DNA from: Tenacibaculum sp. MAR_2009_124
GTDB taxonomy: Bacteria; Bacteroidota; Bacteroidia; Flavobacteriales; Flavobacteriaceae
NCBI RefSeq assembly: GCF_900105455.1
Contig: NZ_FNSF01000008.1
Location: 310,001-374,000 of the forward strand
DNA: 64,000 nucleotides
Reading direction: 5' to 3'
Within the stretch, counting starts at the first letter, position 1. Each line of letters starts with the position of its first letter. Below are positions 45,821 to 55,670 of this stretch, piece after piece. The notes under the pieces were generated by a model. The model was not told the origin of the DNA, searched no databases, and saw only the letters and a program-made list of their open reading frames with translations. Both the position numbers and the translations under genes were made by a program.

Positions 45821-46537
45821 TTATCCTTTAAGTCGATGTAAATACATATTCACTACATTTTCTATCCCTAAATAGAGGCTCTCAGAAATTAAAGCATGCC
45901 CGATCGAAACTTCCGCTAAATTTGGAATACTTTTCTTAAAAAACTCAATATTATCCAAATTTAAATCATGCCCTGCATTAATACCTAATCCTAAATCATG
46001 AGCCAAAATAGCTGCATCAGTATAAGTTTTAACAGCATCCTTATTTCCTTTTGCAAATTCCGTTGCGAAATTTTCAGTGTACAACTCAATTCTGTCTGTT
46101 CCAATGGTTCCAGCCGCTTCTATCAACTTCAAATCTGCATCAATAAAAATTGATGTTCTTATTCCAGCTTCTTTAAACTCAGCTATTACATCTTTTAAAT
46201 ACGACTGATGAGTTACAGTATCCCAACCAGCATTCGATGTTAAAACATCATTTCCATCAGGCACCAAAGTAACCTGTGTTGGTTTTATATCTAATACCAA
46301 GTCTTTAAACTTCGGAATTGGATTACCTTCAATATTATACTCAGTAATAACTACTGGCTTTAAGTCATATGCATCTTGATAACGAATATGTCTTTCATCG
46401 GGTCTTGGATGAATAGTAACACCTTCGGCACCAAACTCTTGAACATCTTTAGCAACTTGTAATAAATTTGGAACATTCCCTCCTCTCGAGTTACGTAACG
46501 TCGCTATTTTATTTATATTTACACTTAACTTTGTCAT
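45821..46537 (-). CDS. pdxJ: Pyridoxine 5'-phosphate synthase
   Basis: 238 residues from the ATG at 46537 (MTKLSVNINK); a frame extension to 46582 adds unrelated sequence. TIHPRPDERHIRYQD and the late NAGHDLNLDNI and EVSIGHALISESLYLG are PdxJ signatures. It closes the pyridine ring in vitamin B6 synthesis from aminoacetone phosphate and deoxyxylulose phosphate. A minus-strand -7 box TACTTTTG is at 46580-46587. Confidence 0.97.
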   Translation of the reverse strand: MTKLSVNINKIATLRNSRGGNVPNLLQVAKDVQEFGAEGVTIHPRPDERHIRYQDAYDLKPVVITEYNIEGNPIPKFKDLVLDIKPTQVTLVPDGNDVLTSNAGWDTVTHQSYLKDVIAEFKEAGIRTSIFIDADLKLIEAAGTIGTDRIELYTENFATEFAKGNKDAVKTYTDAAILAHDLGLGINAGHDLNLDNIEFFKKSIPNLAEVSIGHALISESLYLGIENVVNMYLHRLKG

Positions 46538-46579
46538 TATAAAAATTGCTTGGTATATTAGTAAAGCTTTATTGCTATG

Positions 46580-46587
46580 CAAAAGTA
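46580..46587 (-). promoter_or_regulatory. Candidate -7 element for pdxJ (TACTTTTG)
   Basis: Minus-strand TACTTTTG, 42 bases before the pdxJ start. No clear -33 TTG. Confidence 0.35.
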
Positions 46588-46621
46588 AATCATTAAATCA
46601 TTTTAACCTATATTCGTGCTA

Positions 46622-47281
46622 ATGAATATTAACGATTTTATACTTAACGAAATCCGAGAACTTCACCTTGATCACACCGTGGGTTCTGCTCAGGAATTAT
46701 GTAGAGAACTGCCAATTACACATATACCAATTGTAAAAAACGGAAAATTGGTTGGCTGTTTGCCTGGTAGTGATATTCAAACGATTGATAATAAAGAAGC
46801 TCTTTTAAAAGAATATGATTACCTTCTTGACCATTTTTACACCAGTGAAAACGCAACTTTACTCGACTTAATTTCTTTGTTCGCTGATAATGATAGTAAC
46901 TTAATTCCGGTTTTAGACAAAGAACTCAACTACATTGGATATTATGAATTGGGTGATATCTTAGACGTTTTAGCCGATAGTCCATTCCTACATTTAGATA
47001 GTGATACATTAATTGTTGAGAAGAATAATACGGACTACTCCATGAGTGAAATTTCTCAAATAATTGAGAGTAACAAAGGAAAACTTTTAGGAATGTATAT
47101 TTCATTTGAAAGCCCAGAAACTATTCAAATTACGTTAAAAGTTTCAACAGATGTTATTAATGATATTATCCAAACTTTTAGAAGATATGATTATACTGTA
47201 GTTACGCAACATGAAGACGACTCTTACTTAGAAGAACTTAAAGACAGAGCAAGGTATTTGAGAAAGTACCTAGATATGTAA
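46622..47281 (+). CDS. CBS-domain protein
   Basis: 219 residues from ATG 46622. Two CBS motifs (about 10-60, ITHIPIVKNGKLVGCLPGSDI; and 75-120, DNDSNLIPVLDKELNYIGYYELGDIL), followed by an ACT-like half (YISFESPETIQITLKVST). It probably senses an adenine nucleotide. It leads the row nadK, DUF6089, uppS, bamA, as in other flavobacteria, although no function is known. Confidence 0.85.
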   Translation: MNINDFILNEIRELHLDHTVGSAQELCRELPITHIPIVKNGKLVGCLPGSDIQTIDNKEALLKEYDYLLDHFYTSENATLLDLISLFADNDSNLIPVLDKELNYIGYYELGDILDVLADSPFLHLDSDTLIVEKNNTDYSMSEISQIIESNKGKLLGMYISFESPETIQITLKVSTDVINDIIQTFRRYDYTVVTQHEDDSYLEELKDRARYLRKYLDM

Positions 47282-47314
47282 TCAAAGTATCTTAACCTAA
47301 ATTAGACCAATATT

Positions 47315-48211
47315 TTGAAAAAAGTAGCTATATACGGCCAAGCTTATACAATTTCTTCTGAAAAAGAAATTAAAACATTACTTTCTATTTTAAATAAGCA
47401 CAATGTTGTGGTTTTCTTTGAGCAAGATTTCTACAATCTATTAACGCAACAGCTGTCGCTTGATAAAAAGTACCCAACATACGCGCATTTTAACGATCTT
47501 TCAAACTCATTCGATGTACTATTCACTATGGGAGGAGATGGAACCATATTAAGGGCTGTTACCTATATTAGAGATCTTAACATTCCTATTTTAGGAATAA
47601 ACACGGGAAGACTAGGTTTTTTAGCTACTGTTCAAAAAAATCAAATAAATGAAGCTATTGCCTTATTACTTAATAAGGAATACACAATTCAAGAAAGAAC
47701 CTTGTTAGAAATTAAAACGAATCCAGAAACAAAGGAATTCTCTGAAATTAATTTCGCACTTAATGAAATAACCGTCGCCCGAAGAAACACAACTTCTATG
47801 ATCGGCGTAAAAACATACTTAGATGGCGAGTATTTAACGAACTATTGGGCTGATGGACTAATAATTGCAACACCAACAGGATCAACGGGGTACTCACTGA
47901 GTTGTCATGGCCCCGTAATTTTACCTAACTCAAAAAGTTTAATTATAACTCCTATCGCGCCACATAATCTTAACGCTCGCCCCATGATTATCCCTGACAA
48001 CACATCAATTGAGTTAAAAGTAAATGCACGAGAGAAGGACTATTTAGTTTCGCTAGACTCAAGAATTGCTACAGTAAATATAGGAACTAGCATTTATATT
48101 AAAAAAGCTCCTTTTACCATTAAAAGCATTGTCTTGAAAAATCAATCGTATTTAAAAACACTCAGGAGTAAACTATTATGGGGAGAAGACACGCGAAATG
48201 AAGCACTTTAA
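47315..48211 (+). CDS. nadK: NAD kinase
   Basis: 298 residues from a TTG start. GGDG at 73-76 is the catalytic motif; NTGRLGFLATV, NEITVARR and the dinucleotide-binding ADGLIIATPTGSTGYSLSC follow. It phosphorylates NAD+ to NADP+. The TTG start is 33 bases after the CBS gene. Confidence 0.96.
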   Translation: MKKVAIYGQAYTISSEKEIKTLLSILNKHNVVVFFEQDFYNLLTQQLSLDKKYPTYAHFNDLSNSFDVLFTMGGDGTILRAVTYIRDLNIPILGINTGRLGFLATVQKNQINEAIALLLNKEYTIQERTLLEIKTNPETKEFSEINFALNEITVARRNTTSMIGVKTYLDGEYLTNYWADGLIIATPTGSTGYSLSCHGPVILPNSKSLIITPIAPHNLNARPMIIPDNTSIELKVNAREKDYLVSLDSRIATVNIGTSIYIKKAPFTIKSIVLKNQSYLKTLRSKLLWGEDTRNEAL

Positions 48212-48293
48212 CGCTCCTTCCACAATAATTTGATGAAAAAAAAGTTAATCAGAAAAGACAATTTATTAACTTTTTAAAGCAAATTCAAATTAC

Positions 48294-48301
48294 TATATTT
48301 G
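48294..48301 (+). promoter_or_regulatory. Promoter -7 element (TATATTTG) before the DUF6089 gene
   Basis: TATATTTGC lies 15 bases before the ATG at 48317, implying a very short leader. Confidence 0.45.
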
Positions 48302-48316
48302 CACGCTAATTTTACA

Positions 48317-48997
48317 ATGAGAAAACGAGTTACATTTATATTATTTACAATAATTTCGACTATTACCCTAGCTCAAAGCCATGAAATAGGGGCTTTTATC
48401 GGTGGCTCTAATTTCATTGGTGATATTGGTAGAACCAACTACATTTATCCAAATAAATTAGCGGGAGGAATTGTTTACAAATTCAATATTAACCCAAGAA
48501 TAGCGCTTAGAGGAAATTATACATACATTCCAACTTCAGCCAATGATGCAGATGCTGATAATCCTTTCAGGCAAACTCAAGGAAGAAGTTTTTCAAACAC
48601 CGTTCATGAATTTGCGGCTGGAGCAGAATTCAACTTTTTCGACTATAATATTAGCGATTATAGAACTACCTATACTCCATATATATTTACTCAAATAGCT
48701 CTTTTTAATTACAAAAGCCCTGCTGAAATGGTTTCTAATAATATCATTCGTCTTGAAAGTAAATTTTCTTATGCCATTCCTTTTGGAATTGGTGTTAAGG
48801 GGTTACTCTTTGACAATCTTGCTATTGCTTTTGAAATAGGCGCTAGATATACCTTCACTGACGATATCGACTATAGCACCCCAAAAATTAACAACTTAAA
48901 TTTTGGAGGAAATGGAAATGATTTATATACCTTTACAGGTTTATCAATTGTTTATACCTTTGGAAGACCACAATGTTATAGTGGATTAACAGAATAA
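48317..48997 (+). CDS. DUF6089-family outer-membrane-like protein
   Basis: 226 residues from ATG 48317 (the frame opens six codons earlier, in the leader). Signal peptide 1-19 (ITLAQ), then SHEIGAFIGGSNFIGDIG and alternating aromatic beta strands as in a small outer-membrane barrel. Conserved next to uppS and bamA in flavobacteria. Function unknown. Confidence 0.8.
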   Translation: MRKRVTFILFTIISTITLAQSHEIGAFIGGSNFIGDIGRTNYIYPNKLAGGIVYKFNINPRIALRGNYTYIPTSANDADADNPFRQTQGRSFSNTVHEFAAGAEFNFFDYNISDYRTTYTPYIFTQIALFNYKSPAEMVSNNIIRLESKFSYAIPFGIGVKGLLFDNLAIAFEIGARYTFTDDIDYSTPKINNLNFGGNGNDLYTFTGLSIVYTFGRPQCYSGLTE

Positions 48998-49002
48998 CAC
49001 AT

Positions 49003-49755
49003 ATGGAAAAAAAATTACGAAGCATTAATTTACATAAGGTTCCTAATCATATTGCCGTCATCATGGATGGCAACGGTCGATGGGCAAAAGGTAAAGGAAT
49101 GCAACGTGTTTTTGGGCATAGAAATGCTCTTACCGCTATTAGAGAAACTGCCGATACAGCTTCTGATTTAGGCGTAAAATTCTTAACAATGTATGCCTTT
49201 TCTACTGAGAATTGGAATAGACCAAAACTTGAAGTAGATGCTTTAATGAGCTTGCTTATTACTACTCTGAAAAAAGAACTACCTGAATTTATGAGAAAAG
49301 ATGTGAGGGTGAATGCTATCGGAAACACCGAAAGCTTGCCTAAATCTGCTCAAAAAGTTCTCAGCAATGTAATAGACAAAACCAAAGACAATCAGAAAAT
49401 TACATTGACTTTTGCCCTTAGTTATGGTTCAAGAGAGGAAATTGTTAACGCTATTAAAAACATATCTAAAAAAGTTGTTAATAATGAAATAGAAATCGAA
49501 AAAATTAACGAGAAAATTATAAATAATCATTTATATACGTTTAATTTGCCAGACGTTGATTTGATGATACGTACAAGTGGGGAACATAGAATAAGTAATT
49601 TTTTACTATGGCAAATGGCATATGCAGAGTTATATTTTACAGATGTACTGTGGCCTGATTTTAGAAAAGAACACCTTTTTAATGCCATATTAGATTATCA
49701 AAACAGGGAAAGACGATTTGGAAAAACAAGTGAACAGATTGAAACCAATGAATAG
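49003..49755 (+). CDS. uppS: Isoprenyl (undecaprenyl) diphosphate synthase
   Basis: 250 residues. Catalytic D22 in AVIMDGNGRWAKGKG, then GHRNAL, YAFSTENWNRP and the LMIRTSGEHRISNFLLWQ site. It makes the C55 lipid carrier for cell-wall and surface glycans. Its end overlaps the bamA start by 8 bases (ATGAATAG), so translation is coupled. Confidence 0.97.
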   Translation: MEKKLRSINLHKVPNHIAVIMDGNGRWAKGKGMQRVFGHRNALTAIRETADTASDLGVKFLTMYAFSTENWNRPKLEVDALMSLLITTLKKELPEFMRKDVRVNAIGNTESLPKSAQKVLSNVIDKTKDNQKITLTFALSYGSREEIVNAIKNISKKVVNNEIEIEKINEKIINNHLYTFNLPDVDLMIRTSGEHRISNFLLWQMAYAELYFTDVLWPDFRKEHLFNAILDYQNRERRFGKTSEQIETNE

Positions 49756-52318
49756 AAATTCATTTTTATTTGCACTAATAATTACTGCTTTTTTTGCAGT
49801 TAATTTAAAAGCACAAGAAATAGCTAAAGATAGCACAAGTACAACAGGTGTTATTGAATACGAAAAAGGGAAAGAATATGTTTTAGGGGGTATTACAGTT
49901 ACGGGATTACAGAAGTTCAGTGAGCAAACCGTTAGAGTTTATACGGGACTAGTAACTGGTCAACCACTCAGACTTCCAGGGGATAAACTTACGAGTGCAA
50001 TTAAAAAACTTTATGAAAGTAAACAGTTTAGTGAAGTAGACGTTTATCTATCAAAAAGAGACGGTGAAACAGTGTACCTTCAATTTGATGTTGAAGAGCT
50101 TCCTCAACTTACTGAAATAAACATAAACGGTGTTAGTAAATCAAAAGCTAAAGATTTACAGAAAGAAACTGAACTTAGAAAAGGTGTAATGGTTACTGAT
50201 AACTTAATTGTAACCACTCGAAATTATATCAAGAAAAAATATACAGATAAGGGTTATTTAAAGGCCAAAGTTTCTGTTGACACGAAAAAAGACACCTCAG
50301 ATGTAAATACGGTTACAATGAGTATTTTTATTGATAGAGGAGATCGTGTTAAAATTAAAGAGATAAACTTTACTGGAAACGAAGCCGTTTCTGATGCCTC
50401 TTTAAGAGGTGCAATGAAAAACACTAAGCGTAAGTTTTTAGGGCGTTTTTGGAAATCTTCTAAATATGTTATCGAAGACTACAAGGAAGATTTAGAGAAG
50501 ATTCTTGAAATGTATAGCGAAAAGGGATACAGAGATGCAAGAGTTTTAGCTGATAAAGTTACTTGGAACGATGATAATACGATTAACTTAGAAATAGACT
50601 TAGAAGAAGGTCGTCAATATAGATTTGCCGATATTCTTTTCGTTGGTAATAAAAGTTATACTGATAAGCAGTTACAGGCTCTTTTGAGAATTGAAAAAGG
50701 AGATATTTATAACGGAAAAGTTCTTAAGGAAAGAATTTCTGGTGATGGAACTCCCTCTTCTCAAGATATCCAAACTCTTTACCACAACAACGGTTACTTA
50801 TTTTCTCAAGTAAACGCGGTTGAAACAAAGGTAAAAAACGACTCAATTACCGTAGAAGTACGTATTAGAGAAGACGAGCAAGCTACCATCAAAAAGGTTA
50901 CCGTATCAGGTAATGACAAAACGAATGATCATGTTATTTACCGAGAACTTCGTGTAAAACCAGGTGATCTTTTTAGCCGACAAAATATTATTAGATCTAT
51001 TCGTGAAATTGGTCAATTAGGATTTTTCGACACGAATGTTACTCCTGATGTAAAACCTAATTACCAAGATAAAACGGCCGATATTGACTTCTCAGTTGTT
51101 GAAAAAGGAGGGAGTCAAATAGAGCTTCAAGGAGGTTACGGTGGAGGATCTTTCATTGGAACTTTAGGTTTATCATTCAACAATTTTTCGGTAAGAAACA
51201 TATTCAATAAAGAAGCTTATAAACCATTACCTATGGGAGATGGTCAGAGCCTTTCATTGCGTTTACAAGCGAGTAGAACATTTAATACCTATAGTTTCTC
51301 ATTCACTGAACCATGGTTAGGAGGAAAAACACCACAATCATTATCATTCTCTGTATATATGTCTAATCAATATCGTTTTGATTTTAGAACAAATACAGTA
51401 GACAGAAATCAAAGTTTAAGTATTATTGGTGCGCAAGTTGGTTTAGGAAAGCGTTTAAGATGGCCTGATGATTATTTCAGCCTGTCTCAATCGATCAGTT
51501 ACCAACGTATCGAGCTTCAAAACTATGGATATAGAGTAGGGGCTTCGACTGATGCATTTTTAAGTGAAGGTGATCTTAACAATTTAGCATATACAGTTGC
51601 GCTTACCAGAAACTCGGCAGGACCAAGTTTAATTTTCCCAACCTATGGTTCTGAATTTACAATTCGCGCAAAAGCTACTTTACCATACTCATTAATAAAC
51701 GGAAAAGATTATACCAGACCTGATGATGCCTTCCCTGGATCACCTAAAGAGCAGTCTTATTTTGCCGATAAGTATAAGTGGTTAGAGTATTATAAGTTAT
51801 CTGCTAAAGGTAAATGGTATACCCAATTAGCTAACAAATTAGTTTTAATGTCTAATTTCGAATTAGGATATTTAGGAACTTATAATAATGAATTAGGTTT
51901 AACACCAGTAGAACGTTATTTTGTAGGAGGTGATGGAATTGCTCAAGGGCAGTTAGATGGAAGAGAAGTAATTGGTCTTAGAGGATATGAAAACAACAGA
52001 ATCTCTTCAGTTGATGGAGGTGCTATTTATAACAAATTCCAATTAGAATTACGTTATTCAATAACCGATAAACCATCAGCGTCTATCTATACATTAGGAT
52101 TTTTAGAAGCAGGTAATTCTTATGACAATTTTAGTGACTTTAATCCGTTTAGATTAAAACGTTCAGCTGGAGTTGGTGTACGTATCTTTATGCCTGCCTT
52201 TGGATTGCTAGGTATAGACTTTGGTTATGGGTTTGATCCGTTACCAGGATTTGAAGATACAATTGACCCGACTAATTCAGGTTGGCAAACACATTTTATT
52301 ATTGGAAGACAGTTCTAA
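49748..52318 (+). CDS. bamA: Outer-membrane protein assembly factor BamA
   Basis: 856 residues from ATG 49748, chosen because the signal peptide (FLFALIITAFFAVNLKAQ) starts there. About five POTRA domains cover 40-450 (GGITVTGLQKFSE, KIKEINFTGNEAVSD, RFADILFVGNKSYTD, IKKVTVSGNDKTND), then a 16-strand barrel with VGGDGIAQGQLDGRE and LRGYENNR and a C-terminal aromatic strand. It folds outer-membrane proteins, including the SusC and PorP proteins in this window. Confidence 0.96.
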   Translation: MNRNSFLFALIITAFFAVNLKAQEIAKDSTSTTGVIEYEKGKEYVLGGITVTGLQKFSEQTVRVYTGLVTGQPLRLPGDKLTSAIKKLYESKQFSEVDVYLSKRDGETVYLQFDVEELPQLTEININGVSKSKAKDLQKETELRKGVMVTDNLIVTTRNYIKKKYTDKGYLKAKVSVDTKKDTSDVNTVTMSIFIDRGDRVKIKEINFTGNEAVSDASLRGAMKNTKRKFLGRFWKSSKYVIEDYKEDLEKILEMYSEKGYRDARVLADKVTWNDDNTINLEIDLEEGRQYRFADILFVGNKSYTDKQLQALLRIEKGDIYNGKVLKERISGDGTPSSQDIQTLYHNNGYLFSQVNAVETKVKNDSITVEVRIREDEQATIKKVTVSGNDKTNDHVIYRELRVKPGDLFSRQNIIRSIREIGQLGFFDTNVTPDVKPNYQDKTADIDFSVVEKGGSQIELQGGYGGGSFIGTLGLSFNNFSVRNIFNKEAYKPLPMGDGQSLSLRLQASRTFNTYSFSFTEPWLGGKTPQSLSFSVYMSNQYRFDFRTNTVDRNQSLSIIGAQVGLGKRLRWPDDYFSLSQSISYQRIELQNYGYRVGASTDAFLSEGDLNNLAYTVALTRNSAGPSLIFPTYGSEFTIRAKATLPYSLINGKDYTRPDDAFPGSPKEQSYFADKYKWLEYYKLSAKGKWYTQLANKLVLMSNFELGYLGTYNNELGLTPVERYFVGGDGIAQGQLDGREVIGLRGYENNRISSVDGGAIYNKFQLELRYSITDKPSASIYTLGFLEAGNSYDNFSDFNPFRLKRSAGVGVRIFMPAFGLLGIDFGYGFDPLPGFEDTIDPTNSGWQTHFIIGRQF

Positions 52319-52382
52319 AACCATACATTTGTAATGTGTCTGGTTTTTTGGCACGGTTTTTTCTAAACACATTATATACAAG

Positions 52383-53189
52383 ATGAAAAAAAACATTCTT
52401 ACAATCGTTCTTTTACTTATAGTAACTGTATCTTTTGCACAAAAAAGTCAACGCTTAGCCTATATTGACATGGATTATATTCTTCAGAATATTCCTGAAT
52501 ATATAGACGCACAAAATGCATTAAATGCGAAGGTTGAAAAATGGCGCAATAAATTAGATAAAGAAGCTCGTAATATTGAAGTTCAAAAAACCGATTTAGC
52601 TAATGAAAAAGCAATATTAACGAAAGAACTTATTGAAGAGCGTGAAGAAGATATACAAGTGAAACAAGAAGCATTGAGACGTTTAGAGTCTTTATACTTT
52701 GGTCCGAGAGGAGATATGTTTAATTTAAGAAAACAACTTATTCAACCTGTACAAGACCAAGTATACAATGCGATTCAAGATATTGCAAAAAGAAAGAAGT
52801 ACGATTTTGTTTTTGACAAATCTTCTGAATTAGTAATGTTATATTCTAATAAAAAACACGATATTAGCGACCTTATTGTGAAAATGATCAAAATTGATCA
52901 AAAACAACAAGCGAAAAAGGAGAAAATTGAAGCTAAAAAAGAACTTTTAAGTAATAAAGGTGATTTAAGCGACAAACAAAAACAACGAGAAGCTCTTAAA
53001 CAGAAAAAAATAAAAGAAAGAGAAGAAAGAATTAAAAAAATTGAAGAACAAAGGAAATCTCGTTTAAAGGCTCAAGCTGACAAAAGGAAGCTTCTTAAAG
53101 AGAAAAAAGAAGCCTTGAGAAAAGCCAAAGAAGCTGAAAAGAAAAAGAAAGAATTAGAAAAGAAACAGCAAGAAGAAAAAAACAAATAA
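52383..53189 (+). CDS. OmpH/Skp-family periplasmic chaperone with long charged tail
   Basis: 268 residues, signal peptide ending SFAQ (about 1-19). RLAYIDMDYILQNIPEY opens the Skp-like body; a coiled arm follows and the KKYDFVFDKSSELVMLYS strand closes it. About 100 further residues (170-268) are almost all Lys/Glu/Arg, a long charged coiled coil not found in the paralogue. It guards unfolded outer-membrane proteins for BamA. Confidence 0.92.
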   Translation: MKKNILTIVLLLIVTVSFAQKSQRLAYIDMDYILQNIPEYIDAQNALNAKVEKWRNKLDKEARNIEVQKTDLANEKAILTKELIEEREEDIQVKQEALRRLESLYFGPRGDMFNLRKQLIQPVQDQVYNAIQDIAKRKKYDFVFDKSSELVMLYSNKKHDISDLIVKMIKIDQKQQAKKEKIEAKKELLSNKGDLSDKQKQREALKQKKIKEREERIKKIEEQRKSRLKAQADKRKLLKEKKEALRKAKEAEKKKKELEKKQQEEKNK

Positions 53190-53228
53190 ATCAAGAATAG
53201 AGATAATTATTAAATCAAAACAACAGAA

Positions 53229-53738
53229 ATGAAACATTTAAAAAAGTTATTATTAGTTGCAATTTTTACAGTTGGATTAGGTGGTGTTGCTAACGCGCAA
53301 AAAACTGCACATATTAACACTGATAAATTGTTATCTAGCATGCCAGAAACTAAGGCTATGCAAGCAGAATTAGAAAAATTAAAGAAGACTTATAACGACG
53401 ATATTGAGAGTTTAATTAATAAACTTAAAGCTAAAATAACTAAATACGAAGCTGAGGGTAAGAGTCAAACTCAAGAAGAGAATCAAAAAAGAGCTATTGA
53501 AGTTCAACAAGATAGACAAAAAATTGCTCAAGCTGAACAACAAGCAGCGCAAGAATTACAGAAAAAATATCAAGAGAAAACTCTTCCTATTTTAAAGAAA
53601 GCTGAAGATGCAATTAAAGCAGTAGCAGCAGAAAAAAGTATTATCTATGTATTTGACGCTGCTCCAGGTAAAGGGTTAATCGTATACGATAAAGGTGAAG
53701 ACATATACAATGCTGTAAAAACTAAATTAGGTTTTTAA
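53229..53738 (+). CDS. OmpH/Skp-family periplasmic chaperone, short form
   Basis: 169 residues with a signal peptide (1-23, ending NAQ). TAHINTDKLLSSMPETKAM and a Gln-rich coiled arm (EVQQDRQKIAQAEQQAAQEL) are typical of Skp. It follows the longer paralogue by 39 bases; the two probably work together downstream of bamA. Confidence 0.94.
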   Translation: MKHLKKLLLVAIFTVGLGGVANAQKTAHINTDKLLSSMPETKAMQAELEKLKKTYNDDIESLINKLKAKITKYEAEGKSQTQEENQKRAIEVQQDRQKIAQAEQQAAQELQKKYQEKTLPILKKAEDAIKAVAAEKSIIYVFDAAPGKGLIVYDKGEDIYNAVKTKLGF

Positions 53739-53760
53739 TACATTCTAAACTCATATAATA

Positions 53761-53797
53761 AAAAAACCTGCTTTCCACAATAGAGCAGGTTTTTTTA
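53761..53797 (+). terminator. Terminator of the bamA-ompH operon
   Basis: AAAAACCTGCT pairs with AGCAGGTTTTT around an 11-base loop. Its T run merges with the murI -7 element. Confidence 0.85.
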
Positions 53798-53803
53798 TTT
53801 TTG
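53796..53803 (+). promoter_or_regulatory. murI -7 element (TATTTTTG) inside the terminator tail
   Basis: TATTTTTG matches TAnnTTTG and ends 7 bases before the murI ATG, so murI may be transcribed with almost no leader. Confidence 0.4.
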
Positions 53804-53810
53804 TAACACT

Positions 53811-54605
53811 ATGACAAAAACAATTCATCCCATTGGCATATTCGATTCCGGTATAGGAGGCACCTCTATTTGGAAAGAAATTCACAGCCTCTTACCTTTT
53901 GAAGACACACTTTATCTTTCCGATAGTAAAAATGCACCCTATGGAAATAAAACAAAGGATGAAATTGTTCATTTAGCTATTAAAAACACTGAATACCTAT
54001 TAGAGAAAAACTCTAAAATCATAGTTATTGCGTGCAATACCGCTACTACTAACGCAATAAAGGTTTTAAGACAAAATTACGATGTACCTATCATAGGTAT
54101 AGAACCTGCAATAAAACCCGCAGCATTGCGCACACAAACAAATATTATAGGTATTCTAGCTACCAAAGGAACCTTAAATAGCGAACTGTTTGAAACGACA
54201 TCTTCAAATCTAATATCTAACCCGAAAATAATTGAACAAATTGGCGAAGGTCTTGTTGATTTAATAGAAAATGGAAAGATAATATCTGAAGAAATGGATG
54301 CTCTTTTAAACAAATACCTCAACCCTATGATTGAAGCTAATGCCGATCATATAGTATTAGGTTGTACCCATTATCCTTATTTAAAACCTCAAATACAAAA
54401 AATTGTGGGCTCTTCAGTTACAATTATCGACTCTGGGCATGCCGTAGCAATACAAACTAAAAATGTATTATCTAAACATCAGCTCTTAAATACGCAAAAA
54501 AGAACCGCTACAAATCTGTTTCTAATTAACAAAAACAAATCCGTTTTAAGCAATATATTAAGTGATTATTTACCTTCAATAAGTATCGAAGAAGTAGATT
54601 TTTAA
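53811..54605 (+). CDS. murI: Glutamate racemase
   Basis: 264 residues. FDSGIGGTS (D12), ACNTATTNA (C75) and GCTHYPYL (C185) supply the two catalytic Cys and the conserved Asp. It makes D-glutamate for peptidoglycan. Its end overlaps the convergent porP-like gene by four bases. Confidence 0.97.
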   Translation: MTKTIHPIGIFDSGIGGTSIWKEIHSLLPFEDTLYLSDSKNAPYGNKTKDEIVHLAIKNTEYLLEKNSKIIVIACNTATTNAIKVLRQNYDVPIIGIEPAIKPAALRTQTNIIGILATKGTLNSELFETTSSNLISNPKIIEQIGEGLVDLIENGKIISEEMDALLNKYLNPMIEANADHIVLGCTHYPYLKPQIQKIVGSSVTIIDSGHAVAIQTKNVLSKHQLLNTQKRTATNLFLINKNKSVLSNILSDYLPSISIEEVDF

Positions 54606-55582
54606 AATAATCTACCATTAATATTTGGACATGCAGATCCTCTTCTTTTTCTACACAATACATTCATACCAAAAGATAATTGATGAAAGTTTCCGTCTCC
54701 AAATACAACATCTCCGGATTGCTTTGTAAATGTATATCCAAACATATACCTTTTATAGTTTACACCTACAAATGGTGACACGTAATTTGAATCTCCGAAT
54801 ATACTCCCATCGAAACCTTTTCTATACGAAATACCACCCCATAGTTGTGCTTTACTATTTTCAAGTGTTTTATATACTTTCATATTCAAATCAACAAGTT
54901 TCTCACCTGTTTGATCCTTATATTGAAACATAAATGATGGCTCAAACTGAATTTTGTCCTCGTCTCCGAAAAAGTATCCCGCACCAAGAACATAATTTCT
55001 TAAGTTTAAAGACTCAAATTCCTCATTTAATTGACCCTTTGCCGAAAGCAAAATATTTTTTATCGTTAAATATGATGAAAATCCACCATAATGATAAGCC
55101 ATCCCAAAATCAGCATTGAAATACAAATTACTCTCCACTACCTGACTTACCGTCGGATCATTAAAAAAATTGGTTTGATCCACCTGATTTTGCACAACCG
55201 ACATTGATAATCCAAACGACAATTGATTAAACTGATTTTCATTTCCTAAAAGTAAATGATATGCATAAGTACCTTGAAGTGCCTTTTGTGAATGAAAACC
55301 ATTTTTATCATTAAACAAAACAACACCATAAGCTGCTTTAGAATCTGGTCCTACTTTAGAATGAAAACTCAATGTTTGTAATTCAGGAGCATTTCTTACT
55401 CCTGCCCACTGCTGTCTCGCAGTTAATCTAATTTTTGCACATTCACCAACACCAGCTGCTGCCGGGTGAATTAAAAACACATTATCAGATAAATAATCGA
55501 AATAAATTGGTAATGTTTCTTGAGCCCGAACTTTAAGTCCAAACGAAACCAGCAAAACGAGAAGAGTTACGTTAATTTTCAT
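54602..55582 (-). CDS. PorP/SprF-family T9SS-associated membrane protein
   Basis: 326 residues, signal peptide 1-20 (ending VRAQ). QETLPIYFDYLSDNVFLIHPAAAGVGEC and RLTARQQWAGVRNAPELQTLSFH are the family hallmarks. The beta-rich remainder is an outer-membrane barrel. These proteins anchor T9SS substrates such as SprB-type adhesins, usually beside them, though none is seen next to this copy. It ends in a small Cys-rich tail (CRKRRGSACPN). Confidence 0.92.
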   Translation of the reverse strand: MKINVTLLVLLVSFGLKVRAQETLPIYFDYLSDNVFLIHPAAAGVGECAKIRLTARQQWAGVRNAPELQTLSFHSKVGPDSKAAYGVVLFNDKNGFHSQKALQGTYAYHLLLGNENQFNQLSFGLSMSVVQNQVDQTNFFNDPTVSQVVESNLYFNADFGMAYHYGGFSSYLTIKNILLSAKGQLNEEFESLNLRNYVLGAGYFFGDEDKIQFEPSFMFQYKDQTGEKLVDLNMKVYKTLENSKAQLWGGISYRKGFDGSIFGDSNYVSPFVGVNYKRYMFGYTFTKQSGDVVFGDGNFHQLSFGMNVLCRKRRGSACPNINGRLF

Positions 55583-55606
55583 GTAGCATATAGTAATAGG
55601 ATGTCA

Positions 55607-55614
55607 AATATAAA
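55607..55614 (-). promoter_or_regulatory. Promoter -7 element (TATATTTG) of the PorP/SprF gene
   Basis: On the minus strand TATATTTG lies 24 bases before the ATG, preceded by TTG-rich sequence but not at the ideal spacing. Confidence 0.45.
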
Positions 55615-55670
55615 CAACCGCATTCAAAAAATTGTTAATTTTTTAAAAAACCACACTTCTCCTTAACATT

